Source: Fontimonas thermophila
Lineage (GTDB): Bacteria > Pseudomonadota > Gammaproteobacteria > Nevskiales > Nevskiaceae
Direction of reading: 5' to 3'
DNA length: 64,000 nucleotides
Assembly (NCBI RefSeq): GCF_900113085.1
Contig: NZ_FOOC01000011.1
Span: forward strand, 17,589 to 81,588
Each line of letters begins with the position of its first letter. Positions within the stretch are counted from its first letter, which is position 1. This document shows positions 55,055-64,000 of this stretch, one piece after another. Both the position numbers and the translations under genes were made by a program. A model generated the notes under the pieces. It ran no database searches, was not told the DNA's origin, and saw nothing but the letters and a program-made list of their open reading frames with translations.

Positions 55055-55585
55055 TTACTTCTTCTTCGCTTCCTTGAGCACGACCTTCTCGGTCGCGTAA
55101 CGCACACCCTTGCCCTTGTACGGCTCGGGCGGACGGAAGCCGCGGATGTCGGCGGCGACCTGGCCAACCAGCTTCTTGTCGGCGCCTTTGACGACGATTT
55201 CAGTCTGGCTTGGCGTTTCCACCACGACGCCATCCGGAATCGCATACTCGATCGGATGCGAGAATCCGAGGCTCAAGTTCAGCTTCTTGCCCTGCACCGC
55301 CGCGCGATAACCGACACCAACGAGTGCGAGCCGCTTCTCGTACCCTTTCGATACCCCAATGACGGCGTTGTTGAGCAGCGCGCGGGCGGTACCGGCGGCC
55401 ATGCCGTTGGCCTTGATCGAATCGGCGCTGATCGAGGCAACGTTGCCGTTGACCTCGACCTTGACTGTCGCCGGAATCGCGACGGTCACGCTGGCTTTGA
55501 CGCCTTTGACGGTGAGCTTGCCGTCGGCCGCGCTCACCTGTACACCGGCCGGAAGCACCACCGGCATTTTTGCAATGCGGGACAT
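55055..55585 (-). CDS. rplF: 50S ribosomal protein L6
   Basis: Lies near the factor-binding site. The 176-residue product begins MSRIAKMPVVLPAGVQVS, has two homologous halves and the conserved RPPEPYKGKGVRYATE near the C terminus. Located between rpsH and rplR with short gaps. Confidence 0.98.
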   Translation of the reverse strand: MSRIAKMPVVLPAGVQVSAADGKLTVKGVKASVTVAIPATVKVEVNGNVASISADSIKANGMAAGTARALLNNAVIGVSKGYEKRLALVGVGYRAAVQGKKLNLSLGFSHPIEYAIPDGVVVETPSQTEIVVKGADKKLVGQVAADIRGFRPPEPYKGKGVRYATEKVVLKEAKKK

Positions 55586-55600
55586 GTCTCCAATCTCTCC

Positions 55601-55996
55601 TTAGGCGACGATGCAGAGGACTTCGCCACCCTGACCGGCGGCGCGCGCCTTGCGGTCACTGACGACGCCGCTTGGGGTCGACACGATGGCAACGCCCAGC
55701 CCACCGAGCACCTTGGGCAGCTCGTCCTTGCCCTTGTAGACACGCAGCGCTGGCCTGGACACACGCTCCAGCCGCTCGATCACCGGCTTGCCCTGGAAAT
55801 ATTTCAGGGTCACGGTGATCGTCTTCTTGGGGCCGTCGGCGGTGACGCTGTAGTCGGCGATATAACCCTCGTCCTTGAGCACCGCAGCGATCGCCTCCTT
55901 GATCTTGGAGGACGGACAAACGACCTGCTTCTTGCGGGCCTGCTGGCCGTTGCGAATGCGCGTCAGGAAGTCGGCGATGGGATCGGTCATGCTCAT
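55601..55996 (-). CDS. rpsH: 30S ribosomal protein S8
   Basis: Binds 16S rRNA centrally; in E. coli it represses the spc operon. The 131-residue product starts with [18 protein letters not shown] (after MS) and ends with the conserved [19 protein letters not shown] region. An alternative start is the second Met two codons on. Confidence 0.98.
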   Translation of the reverse strand: MSMTDPIADFLTRIRNGQQARKKQVVCPSSKIKEAIAAVLKDEGYIADYSVTADGPKKTITVTLKYFQGKPVIERLERVSRPALRVYKGKDELPKVLGGLGVAIVSTPSGVVSDRKARAAGQGGEVLCIVA

Positions 55997-56009
55997 TTCG
56001 ATAGCCCTC

Positions 56010-56315
56010 TTACCAGCTCGCCAGCTTAAGGCCGGGGATCTCGCCCTTCATCGCGGCTTCGCGCAGCTTGTTACGCCCGAGTTTGAACTTTCGGTACACG
56101 CCGCGCGGACGCCCGGTCAGCGAGCAGCGTGCGCGCTGGCGGATCTTGCTCGAATCACGCGGCAGCTTCTGCAGCGCAATGACGGCAGCTTCTTTTTCCT
56201 CGGCCGAAGCGGTCGTGCTCGAAATGATCTCTTTGAGCTTGGCGCGCTTCTTGGCGTACCGGGTGGCGAGCTTTGCGCGTTTCTTTTCGCGCTCGATCAT
56301 GCTGGTCTTGGCCAT
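56010..56315 (-). CDS. rpsN: 30S ribosomal protein S14
   Basis: Small-subunit head protein. The 101-residue product is the long, zinc-free (C-) form: no CxxC pairs are present. It begins [16 protein letters not shown] and ends in the conserved [17 protein letters not shown] and [18 protein letters not shown]. Confidence 0.98.
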   Translation of the reverse strand: MAKTSMIEREKKRAKLATRYAKKRAKLKEIISSTTASAEEKEAAVIALQKLPRDSSKIRQRARCSLTGRPRGVYRKFKLGRNKLREAAMKGEIPGLKLASW

Positions 56316-56326
56316 GGCTTGCTGCC

Positions 56327-56866
56327 TTACTTGCGGAACGGGAAGTTAAACGCCTCGAGCAAGGCCTTGCCGTGCTCGTCGTTCTTCGCCGTCGTGGTGA
56401 TGGTGATATTCATGCCGCGCAGGGCATCGATCTTGTCGTAGTCGATTTCCGGAAAAATGATCTGCTCGGTCACGCCAAAGTTGAAATTGCCGCGACCGTC
56501 GAAGCCGCGCGCCGAGATACCGCGAAAATCGCGGATGCGCGGCAGCGCGATGCAGATCAGCCGCTCGAGGAATTCGTACATGCGCTCGCGGCGCAGCGTC
56601 ACCTTGACGCCGACCGGATAATTCTCACGGATCTTGAATCCGGCGATGGCGATGCGTGCCTTGGTCACGACCGGTTTCTGGCCAGCGATCGCGGCCATGT
56701 CGGCGACGGCATGCTCGATGATCTTGCGATCGCTGGTCGCCTCGCCCACACCCATGTTGAGCGTGATCTTGGTGATCCGCGGAACCTCCATCGGACCGAG
56801 CCCCAGCTTCTTGCCGAGCTCGGGCGCGATCTTCTCGCGGTACAGGGTTTGCAGATTGGCTGTCAT
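56327..56866 (-). CDS. rplE: 50S ribosomal protein L5
   Basis: Binds 5S rRNA and contacts the P-site tRNA. The 179-residue product has the family marks [56 protein letters not shown] and [23 protein letters not shown] at 56866 is chosen from family length and spacing (13 bp after rplX); the frame reading back to 56968 is in rplX. Confidence 0.97.
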   Translation of the reverse strand: MTANLQTLYREKIAPELGKKLGLGPMEVPRITKITLNMGVGEATSDRKIIEHAVADMAAIAGQKPVVTKARIAIAGFKIRENYPVGVKVTLRRERMYEFLERLICIALPRIRDFRGISARGFDGRGNFNFGVTEQIIFPEIDYDKIDALRGMNITITTTAKNDEHGKALLEAFNFPFRK

Positions 56867-56879
56867 GGTCGGCATCCCT

Positions 56880-57203
56880 TCAGTCCACCAGTTCCTGCGT
56901 GGACTTGAACACACGCACCTTGCGGCGCTTCTCGCCTTCGCCCTCGAAGCGGAAACCGACACGGTCACCCTTGCCGGTCTTGGCGTTCCACAACATCACG
57001 TTGGATGCGTCGATCGGCATTTCCTTCTCGACGATACCGCCGGCGATGCCCGCGTTCGGGTTCGGGCGCTGATGTTTCTTGGCGACGTTGATGCCTTCGA
57101 CGACGAGCTTGCCGTTGGCCAGCACCTGGCTCACCTTGCCGCGGCGTCCCTTGTCGCGACCGGCGATGACGATGACCTCGTCGCCCTTACGGATCTTGTT
57201 CAT
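56880..57203 (-). CDS. rplX: 50S ribosomal protein L24
   Basis: Assembly initiator with a KOW motif. The 107-residue product begins [20 protein letters not shown] and has the KOW stretch followed by [15 protein letters not shown]. It lies between rplN and rplE. Confidence 0.97.
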   Translation of the reverse strand: MNKIRKGDEVIVIAGRDKGRRGKVSQVLANGKLVVEGINVAKKHQRPNPNAGIAGGIVEKEMPIDASNVMLWNAKTGKGDRVGFRFEGEGEKRRKVRVFKSTQELVD

Positions 57204-57214
57204 GATTGCAGCCC

Positions 57215-57580
57215 TTAGAGCACTTCCGGCGCCAGCGACACGATCTTCATGAAGCGGTCGCGCAGCTCACGCGTGACCGGCCCGAAGATACGGGTACCGA
57301 GCGGCTCCAGCTTGTTCGAAACCAGCACGGCGGCGTTGCTATCGAAACGGATCACCGATCCGTCCGCGCGCTTGATCGGGAATTTGGTGCGCACGACCAC
57401 CGCATCGTGCACTTCGCCCTTTTTGACCTTGCCGCGCGGGATCGCGTCCTTGACGGTAACCTTGACGAGATCGCCGACACCCGCATAGCGGCGGTAGGTG
57501 GACCCCTTGACCTGGATCACCTGGACGAGACGCGCACCACTGTTATCGGCGGCGACGAGGAAGGATTCCTGCTGAATCAT
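57215..57580 (-). CDS. rplN: 50S ribosomal protein L14
   Basis: Intersubunit bridge protein. The 121-residue product begins [20 protein letters not shown] and has [20 protein letters not shown] and [15 protein letters not shown], all invariant marks. In E. coli the spc operon promoter precedes this gene, but here rpsQ is only 3 bp upstream and no promoter is visible. Confidence 0.98.
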   Translation of the reverse strand: MIQQESFLVAADNSGARLVQVIQVKGSTYRRYAGVGDLVKVTVKDAIPRGKVKKGEVHDAVVVRTKFPIKRADGSVIRFDSNAAVLVSNKLEPLGTRIFGPVTRELRDRFMKIVSLAPEVL

Positions 57581-57583
57581 GGC

Positions 57584-57877
57584 TTAGGCTCCAGCGGTCT
57601 GTTGTTGCAGAGCGGTGGCCTTCTGCAGCACCTCGACCAGACGGAAACGCTTGGTCGCCGACAGCGGACGAGTCTCGACGATAGCGACCAGATCGCCCTC
57701 GTTGCACTCGTTATGCTCGTCGTGCGCATGCAGCTTGGTCGAACGCCGCAGCGTCTTGCCATAAATCGGATGCCGCTCACGGCGCTCGACCAGCACCGTG
57801 ATGGTTTTGTTGGCCTTGTTGCTGATGACGCGACCGACGATGCGGCGCTGGGATTTTTTCTCTGTCTGTTCGCTCAT
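57584..57877 (-). CDS. rpsQ: 30S ribosomal protein S17
   Basis: Early assembly protein with an OB fold. The 97-residue product has [39 protein letters not shown] and [20 protein letters not shown]. Its start overlaps the rpmC stop by 4 bp (ATGA). The C terminus is slightly longer than in E. coli and Gln-rich. Confidence 0.97.
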   Translation of the reverse strand: MSEQTEKKSQRRIVGRVISNKANKTITVLVERRERHPIYGKTLRRSTKLHAHDEHNECNEGDLVAIVETRPLSATKRFRLVEVLQKATALQQQTAGA

Positions 57878-58092
57878 GACGCTTGCACCGATGACTTGGC
57901 CTGCTCGGCCATGACGGTCTTCAGCCGCGCAATCTTCTTGCGCACATCCTTGACCAGATGGGGTTTACTACCCTGACCGGTGGCTTGCTGCATGCGCAGA
58001 CTGAACTGCTCCTTGCGCAAGGCCTCCAGTTCGGTGTTCAGCTCGGCGGCGGTCTTGCCGCGGAGGGATTTGACGTATTCCTGACTCTTCAT
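57874..58092 (-). CDS. rpmC: 50S ribosomal protein L29
   Basis: Lies at the tunnel exit near SRP and trigger factor. The 72-residue product has [20 protein letters not shown] and [12 protein letters not shown], typical of L29, then the helix [18 protein letters not shown]. Overlaps rpsQ. Confidence 0.96.
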   Translation of the reverse strand: MKSQEYVKSLRGKTAAELNTELEALRKEQFSLRMQQATGQGSKPHLVKDVRKKIARLKTVMAEQAKSSVQAS

Positions 58093-58106
58093 GATCTACG
58101 CACCCC

Positions 58107-58520
58107 TCACATGATCGTCCGATTGACGAATGTGGTCTTCACCGGCAGCTTGGCCGCAGCCAGGCGGAAGGCCTCGCGGGCGGTGGCTTCGTCAACACCT
58201 TCCATCTCGTAAAGCACTTTGCCGGGCTGTACCTTGGCGACCCAATACTCGACGTTACCCTTGCCCGAACCCATGCGCACTTCGAGCGGTTTTCGGGTGA
58301 CCGGAACGTCCGGGAAAATGCGGATCCACAGCTTGCCACCGCGCTTGATGTACCGCGTGATGACGCGCCGCGCGGCCTCGATCTGGCGCGCCGTGATGCG
58401 GCCATGCTCGATCGTCTTCAACCCCCACTCACCGAAGCTGACCTTGTTGCCGGTCAGCGCAAGGCCCTTGTTCGTGCCTTTGCGTTGCTTGCGGAATTTC
58501 GTTCGCTTGGGCTGCAGCAT
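58107..58520 (-). CDS. rplP: 50S ribosomal protein L16
   Basis: Near the A-site tRNA. The 137-residue product begins [20 protein letters not shown] and has [20 protein letters not shown] and [20 protein letters not shown], all invariant. It lies between rpsC and rpmC. Confidence 0.98.
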   Translation of the reverse strand: MLQPKRTKFRKQRKGTNKGLALTGNKVSFGEWGLKTIEHGRITARQIEAARRVITRYIKRGGKLWIRIFPDVPVTRKPLEVRMGSGKGNVEYWVAKVQPGKVLYEMEGVDEATAREAFRLAAAKLPVKTTFVNRTIM

Positions 58521-58541
58521 TGCAGTCTTCTCCTATGGTGC

Positions 58542-59231
58542 TCAGGCCGCGTGTGCCTCGGCACTTTCGTCCTTGCGATCATGACGGCGATCGGCCTCGT
58601 AAACCTCGCCGGTGAACACCCATACCTTGACACCGATGACGCCATACGTGGTCTTGGCCTCGCTGGTCGCGTAATCGACGTGGGCACGCAGGGTGTGCAG
58701 CGGCACTCGGCCTTCGCGATACCACTCGGTGCGGGCGATCTCCGCGCCATTCAAACGACCGCTGACCTGGATCTTGATGCCGCCAGCACCCAGGCGCATC
58801 GCGTTTTGCACCGCGCGCTTCATCGCACGGCGGAACATGATGCGGCGCTCGAGCTGCTGGGCGACGGAGTCGGCGATCAGCTTGGCATCGAGCTCGGGCT
58901 TACGGATTTCCTCGACCGACAGATGCACGGCATCCGGTTTGAGGCCGATGATCTTGGCGACTTCCTGCTTGAGCTTTTCGATGTCCTCGCCTTTCTTGCC
59001 GATGACGATACCCGGACGCGCGGTATGGATCGTCACGCGCGCCGACTTGGCCGGACGGTCGATCTGGATGCGCGAAACCGACGCCTGCGCCAGCTTCTTC
59101 ATCAGATAATCGCGGACGGCCATGTCCTTGAGCAGGGTGTCGGCGTAGGCCCCACGTTCCGCGTACCAGTTGGAGGTCCACTTGGTCGTGATGCCGAGGC
59201 GAAAGCCGTTTGGATTGACTTTATGACCCAT
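58542..59231 (-). CDS. rpsC: 30S ribosomal protein S3
   Basis: Small-subunit head protein with mRNA helicase function. The 229-residue product begins [18 protein letters not shown], has the KH-type region [19 protein letters not shown] and the C-terminal [13 protein letters not shown] stretch ([20 protein letters not shown]) followed by [14 protein letters not shown] 59231 is the family start; the frame to 59432 lies in rplV. Confidence 0.98.
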   Translation of the reverse strand: MGHKVNPNGFRLGITTKWTSNWYAERGAYADTLLKDMAVRDYLMKKLAQASVSRIQIDRPAKSARVTIHTARPGIVIGKKGEDIEKLKQEVAKIIGLKPDAVHLSVEEIRKPELDAKLIADSVAQQLERRIMFRRAMKRAVQNAMRLGAGGIKIQVSGRLNGAEIARTEWYREGRVPLHTLRAHVDYATSEAKTTYGVIGVKVWVFTGEVYEADRRHDRKDESAEAHAA

Positions 59232-59265
59232 GGGTTCTCTCGTGTAAGTCCGACTCGCCGACGCC

Positions 59266-59601
59266 TTAGTGGCCGTCCGACACCTTGATGGTGATATGGC
59301 TGGTGGGCTTGAGGATGCGGTCCGCCCGCCCCTTCGCGCGCGGCATGATGCGCTTGAGCACCGGCCCCTGGTCGATGTAGATCGCCTGGATCCTGAGCTC
59401 ATCGACATCGGCGCCATGATTGTTCTCGGCATTCGCGATCGCCGACTCGAGCACCTTGCGAATCACACCGGCCGGCTTGCGCGTCGAAAACTTGAGGATA
59501 TTGAGGGCCTCATCCACCTTCTTGCCGCGGACGAGATCCGCGACCGCACGCGCCTTCTTCGGCGACAGGCGGACGAACTTCAGTACGGCTTGCGTCTGCA
59601 T
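59266..59601 (-). CDS. rplV: 50S ribosomal protein L22
   Basis: Lines the exit tunnel; its loop is a macrolide-resistance site. The 111-residue product has [40 protein letters not shown] and [23 protein letters not shown] at 59601 with GAGG 6 nt upstream is chosen over GTG at 59613, which overlaps the rpsS stop. Confidence 0.96.
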   Translation of the reverse strand: MQTQAVLKFVRLSPKKARAVADLVRGKKVDEALNILKFSTRKPAGVIRKVLESAIANAENNHGADVDELRIQAIYIDQGPVLKRIMPRAKGRADRILKPTSHITIKVSDGH

Positions 59602-59609
59602 GGCGGACC

Positions 59610-59882
59610 TCACTTCGTGGCTTTGTCGGCCGCGTGACCCTTGAAGGTCCGCGTCGGCGCAAATTCGCCGAGTTTGTGGCCAACCATGTTGTCGGTAATG
59701 AACACCGGCATATGCTGCCTGCCGTTGTGCACCTGGATGGTCAGGCCCACGAACTCGGGCGTGATCATCGAGCGACGCGACCAGGTCTTGATCGGTTTCT
59801 TCACCCGCTGTGCCGCCATCTCCTGCACTTTCTTGGCCAGGTGATGATCGACGAAGGGGCCTTTCTTGACGGAACGCGGCAT
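59610..59882 (-). CDS. rpsS: 30S ribosomal protein S19
   Basis: Head protein contacting S13 and the A-site. The 90-residue product begins [19 protein letters not shown] and has [20 protein letters not shown] and the C-terminal [19 protein letters not shown], all typical of S19. Confidence 0.98.
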   Translation of the reverse strand: MPRSVKKGPFVDHHLAKKVQEMAAQRVKKPIKTWSRRSMITPEFVGLTIQVHNGRQHMPVFITDNMVGHKLGEFAPTRTFKGHAADKATK

Positions 59883-59892
59883 GGCCTAGTCC

Positions 59893-60726
59893 TTACTTCT
59901 TGGCGTGGCGACTGCGCACGATGAATTTCTGCGTGCGCTTGTTCTTGCGGGTCTTCAGACCCTTGGTCTGCTGACCCCACGGCGTGACCGGATGCGGGTT
60001 GCCCTGGCCGGATTTACCCTCACCGCCACCGTGCGGGTGATCCACCGGGTTCATGACCACACCGCGCACGGTCGGACGGATGCCCCTCCAGCGCTTGGCA
60101 CCGGCTTTGCCGTATTGGCGCAGGTTGTGTTCGTTGTTGCTGACTTCGCCGATCGCGGCACGGCACTCCGAGAGCACCTTGCGCATCTCGCCGGAACGCA
60201 GCCGGATCGTGACGTAGTCACCCTCGCGGGCCACCAGCTGAGCGGCTGCACCAGCGCTACGCGCGAGCTGGGCGCCCTTGCCAGGGCGCAACTCGACGCA
60301 GTGGATGGTCGAACCCACCGGAATATTGCGCAGCGGCAGCACGTTGCCCGGCTTGATCGGCGCATCGGAACCCGAATGCAGCACATCGCCCTCGGCAATC
60401 CCGCGGGGCGCGATGATGTAACGCCGCTCACCGTCGGCATAGCACAGCAGTGCAATGTGCGCAGAGCGATTCGGATCGTACTCGATGCGCTCGACCCTGG
60501 CCGGGATCCCGTCCTTGTTGCGCTTGAAATCGATCAGACGGTAATGGTGCTTGTGCCCACCACCCTTGTGCCGTGTCGTGATGTGCCCGTTATTGTTGCG
60601 CCCACCCGTGGAGGACTGCTTCTCGACCAATGGCGCGTACGGCTCGCCTTTCCACAGCCCAGGCGTCACAACGCGAACCTGGTGACGCGTTCCCGGCGAG
60701 GTCGGTTTGAGTTTGACCAGTGGCAT
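59893..60726 (-). CDS. rplB: 50S ribosomal protein L2
   Basis: Peptidyl-transferase-centre protein, needed for subunit joining. The 277-residue product has [19 protein letters not shown], the RNA-binding [19 protein letters not shown] and the invariant [20 protein letters not shown] near the C terminus. It lies between rplW and rpsS with a 10-bp gap. Confidence 0.98.
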   Translation of the reverse strand: MPLVKLKPTSPGTRHQVRVVTPGLWKGEPYAPLVEKQSSTGGRNNNGHITTRHKGGGHKHHYRLIDFKRNKDGIPARVERIEYDPNRSAHIALLCYADGERRYIIAPRGIAEGDVLHSGSDAPIKPGNVLPLRNIPVGSTIHCVELRPGKGAQLARSAGAAAQLVAREGDYVTIRLRSGEMRKVLSECRAAIGEVSNNEHNLRQYGKAGAKRWRGIRPTVRGVVMNPVDHPHGGGEGKSGQGNPHPVTPWGQQTKGLKTRKNKRTQKFIVRSRHAKK

Positions 60727-60737
60727 GGCCTATCCCC

Positions 60738-61055
60738 TTAGCTCGCGTTGCCGGCCAGGAAATCGATTTCCTGCCCCTCGGCAAGCGTGACGTATGCCTT
60801 TTTCCAGTCGGAGCGCTTGCCCTCGAAACGACCAAAGCGCTTGTTCTTGCCTTTGACGTTGAGCGTACGCACGCCTTCGACCTTGACGTTGAACAGCCGC
60901 TCGACGGCGAGCTTGATTTCCGGCTTCTCGGCGTCGCGCAGGACCTTGAACACGGCGGTATTCGCCTTCTCGGCCACGCGCGTGCTCTTTTCCGAAATGA
61001 CCGGGCCGATGATCACCTGATGCAGGCGATCGGTCGCTGTCTTGTACTTGCTCAC
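60738..61055 (-). CDS. rplW: 50S ribosomal protein L23
   Basis: Docking site for trigger factor and SRP at the tunnel exit. The 105-residue product has IIGPVISEKSTRVAEKANTA, AVERLFNVKVEGVRTLNVKG and KKAYVTLAEGQEIDFL. A 79-bp gap separates it from rplD, longer than the usual overlap, with no gene in it. Confidence 0.97.
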   Translation of the reverse strand: MSKYKTATDRLHQVIIGPVISEKSTRVAEKANTAVFKVLRDAEKPEIKLAVERLFNVKVEGVRTLNVKGKNKRFGRFEGKRSDWKKAYVTLAEGQEIDFLAGNAS

Positions 61056-61134
61056 TGGTTTACCTCCATGATGGCGAGCACGCGTTCGCGGCTTCTACGG
61101 CCGCCGCCCAGCGGGCGGACCTCGCGATGGTGCG

Positions 61135-61740
61135 TCATTGCAGCCACGCCTCCAGCTTCTTCACCGCATCGGTCGTCATCAGCACTTTTTCGTGCGTGAG
61201 CAGCGCAACCGGGTTAAGCGCCTCGACGTCGCAGACCGCGACGTGGGGGATATTGCGCGCCGACAGGTATAGATTCCGGTCGACCTCGCCGGTCACGATC
61301 AGAATGTCGCTGGCACCGACACTCTTGAGCTTCTCGAGCAACCCCTTGGTGCGCGGCGCATCGACCGCGAACGATTCGGCGACGATCAGGTGATTCTGAC
61401 GGACAAGCTCGGCGACGATCGAGCGCATCGCCCCGCGATACATCTTGCGGTTGACCTTCTGCGAGAAGTCGCGTGGGACCGCGGCGAAGATCTTGCCGCC
61501 ACCCCGCCACAGCGGCGAGCGGATGCTGCCGGCGCGCGCACGACCCGTGCCCTTTTGCTTCCACGGCTTTCTGCCGCCGCCGGAAACCATGGCCTTGGTC
61601 TTCTGCGCCTTGGTGCCGGCACGACCGCCCGCCAGGTACGCCGTGACGACCTGGTGAATCAGCGGTTCGTTGTATTCCGCGCCGAAGACGGCATCGGAAA
61701 CGTTGATCTTGGCAGTGCTGTTGTGCAGTTGAATATCCAT
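61135..61740 (-). CDS. rplD: 50S ribosomal protein L4
   Basis: Tunnel-constriction protein; in E. coli it also represses the S10 operon. The 201-residue product has the family pattern [20 protein letters not shown] followed by [11 protein letters not shown] and ends with the Rossmann-like part ([18 protein letters not shown]). ATG at 61740 fits the family start. The S10 leader needed for L4-mediated attenuation in E. coli is not apparent before rpsJ. Confidence 0.97.
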   Translation of the reverse strand: MDIQLHNSTAKINVSDAVFGAEYNEPLIHQVVTAYLAGGRAGTKAQKTKAMVSGGGRKPWKQKGTGRARAGSIRSPLWRGGGKIFAAVPRDFSQKVNRKMYRGAMRSIVAELVRQNHLIVAESFAVDAPRTKGLLEKLKSVGASDILIVTGEVDRNLYLSARNIPHVAVCDVEALNPVALLTHEKVLMTTDAVKKLEAWLQ

Positions 61741-61756
61741 TGCCGTTTTTCCCCGG

Positions 61757-62392
61757 TTACTTGACCGTGGGGCGAACGATGACATCGCCATTCGTCGCGC
61801 CCGGCACCGCACCCTTCACCAGCAGAAGGTTGCGCTCGGCATCGATCTTGACCAAGTCAAGATTCAGAACGGTCACACGCTCAGACCCCATGTGACCGGC
61901 CATTTTCTTGCCCTTGAACACGCGGCCCGGGCTCTGGCGCTGACCGATCGAGCCGGGGCTGCGATGCGAGAGCGAGTTACCGTGGGTCGCACGTCCGCCG
62001 CCGAAATTCCAGCGCTTCTGTACACCCGCGAAACCCTTGCCCTTGGAGATGCCGGTGACGTCCACGGCCTTGACGCCCTCGAACGCAGACACCTTGATCT
62101 CCGATCCAGGCTGCAGATCCGCCCCCTCGTTGTTGTCGAGGCGGATTTCCCACAGCCCGCGGCCAGCGGCAACACCGGCCTTCTTGAAATGGCCAGCCTG
62201 AGCCTTGTTGATACGGCTCGGCTTGACTTCACCGACGGTCACCTGCACCGCACGGTAACCATCGTTTTCCACGGTCTTGACCTGAGTCACGCGATTGGGC
62301 GCGCACTCGATCACGGTCACCGGAATGGCAACGCCAGCGTCGGTGAAGACGCGGGTCATGCCGGCCTTACGGCCCACGATTGCGATCGTCAT
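61757..62392 (-). CDS. rplC: 50S ribosomal protein L3
   Basis: Nucleates large-subunit assembly. The 211-residue product begins [20 protein letters not shown] and has [20 protein letters not shown], then [20 protein letters not shown] with the methylated-Gln region, and [15 protein letters not shown]. It lies 13 bp after rpsJ. Confidence 0.98.
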   Translation of the reverse strand: MTIAIVGRKAGMTRVFTDAGVAIPVTVIECAPNRVTQVKTVENDGYRAVQVTVGEVKPSRINKAQAGHFKKAGVAAGRGLWEIRLDNNEGADLQPGSEIKVSAFEGVKAVDVTGISKGKGFAGVQKRWNFGGGRATHGNSLSHRSPGSIGQRQSPGRVFKGKKMAGHMGSERVTVLNLDLVKIDAERNLLLVKGAVPGATNGDVIVRPTVK

Positions 62393-62405
62393 GTCCCGTC
62401 TCCTT

Positions 62406-62723
62406 TCAGCTCAGCGAGATCTGGACTTCGACGCCCGCAGGCAGGTCCAGCTTGGAGAGCGCATCCACGGTCTTCTCCGTGGGATCGACGATCTGCATGA
62501 GCCGCTTGTGCGTACGGATTTCATATTGGTCGCGCGCGTCCTTGTCGGCGTGCGGCGAAACCAGGATTGTGAAGCGTTCCTTGCGCGTCGGCAGCGGGAT
62601 CGGCCCGCGCACGACGGCCCCGGTGCGCTTCGCGGTTTCGACGATCTCCCGTGCCGATTTGTCGATCAGCCGATGGTCGAACGCCTTGAGCCGGATGCGA
62701 ATGGATTGGCTTGTCGCGGCCAT
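62406..62723 (-). CDS. rpsJ: 30S ribosomal protein S10
   Basis: First gene of the S10 operon; also the NusE component of antitermination complexes. The 105-residue product has [40 protein letters not shown] and [20 protein letters not shown], all invariant. A strong terminator lies 28 bp upstream, after tuf, leaving little room for a separate promoter. GGAAG lies 7 nt before the ATG. Confidence 0.98.
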   Translation of the reverse strand: MAATSQSIRIRLKAFDHRLIDKSAREIVETAKRTGAVVRGPIPLPTRKERFTILVSPHADKDARDQYEIRTHKRLMQIVDPTEKTVDALSKLDLPAGVEVQISLS

Positions 62724-62750
62724 GCTGTGTCTTCCGGATTAAAGAGCGTG

Positions 62751-62783
62751 GAACAAAAGGGGCGCGAATTTTATTCGCGCCCC
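62751..62783 (-). terminator. Intrinsic terminator between tuf and rpsJ
   Basis: GGGGCGCGAA at 62759-62768 pairs perfectly with TTCGCGCCCC at 62774-62783 around a 5-nt loop. Read on the minus strand it is followed by TTTTGTTC. It should end most transcription from tuf and separate it from the S10 operon, or act as an attenuator with readthrough. Confidence 0.88.
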
Positions 62784-62806
62784 TGCGGAAAGTAAAGCGT
62801 CAGATT

Positions 62807-64000
<1,194 letters not shown>

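Noticed and set aside
54059..56029. A 656-codon open frame on the plus strand through the ribosomal cluster
   Set aside because: It lies antisense to rpmD, rpsE, rplR, rplF and rpsH, which all show clear family motifs, and has no domain of its own. Long antisense frames are expected in GC-rich DNA.
61056..61134. A missed gene between rplD and rplW
   Set aside because: The 79-bp gap holds no start-to-stop frame with a ribosome site; rplD and rplW both have normal ends.

Overview
The window is a contiguous stretch of a GC-rich bacterial chromosome that reads as a gammaproteobacterium. The evidence is the ftsX-rpoH order, an aa3-type cytochrome oxidase cluster laid out as in Pseudomonas (DUF2244, coxB, coxA, cox11, cox3, a DUF2909 gene, SURF1, a SCO-like gene, ctaA, cyoE), a bio operon next to comF, the order spoT-ridA-recG, and a complete S10-spc-alpha ribosomal cluster. 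I cannot name the genus from sequence alone. No rRNA, tRNA, insertion sequence, prophage or CRISPR array was seen.

Layout. 1-1660: the end of ftsX, then rpoH behind a perfect CIRCE element. 1726-10651 (mostly minus): heme A synthesis, oxidase assembly factors and the three core oxidase subunits; a strong terminator splits ctaA-cyoE from the rest. 10784-11877: an exported MsrB-MsrA pair. 11896-15009 (minus): bioB-bioF-small membrane protein-bioD, with a BirA-like operator shared with the divergent comF. 16034-23798: a DUF819 transporter, an esterase, ubiA, and spoT-ridA-recG. 23879-26116: a small plus-strand cluster (DUF2946, an exported Cys-rich barrel protein, a lipoprotein) that may handle metal.

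26180-30180 (minus): an LtaS/EptA-like transferase followed by one ORF that joins a PAP2 phosphatase to a POTRA-Omp85 barrel. 30460-35226: a porin and a phosphate-binding-like protein divergent from a histidine kinase and a sigma-54 response regulator. 35291-48809 is a mixed accessory-like stretch: an RNA methyltransferase, a 17-residue lysine-rich mini-gene with its own terminator, an amber-interrupted response regulator with 54-bp repeats, DUF423, a saccharopine-dehydrogenase-like protein, DUF2845, a DsbD/ScsB-like reductase with a redoxin, a sodium-solute symporter, an isoaspartyl peptidase, an adenylate cyclase, an orphan AbiEi regulator and phospholipase A1. 48835-64000 (minus): tuf, then rpsJ through rplQ in canonical order, closed by a clear terminator.

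Most notable points. EF-Tu has a non-proteobacterial-looking switch I with five extra residues and mosaic codon use. The PAP2-Omp85 fusion carries an apparent internal signal-peptidase site. There is a CIRCE at rpoH, a BirA-type operator between bioB and comF, the isolated mini-gene, the amber-split receiver protein and the AbiEi regulator without its toxin. All functional statements come from reading motifs; no database search was run.
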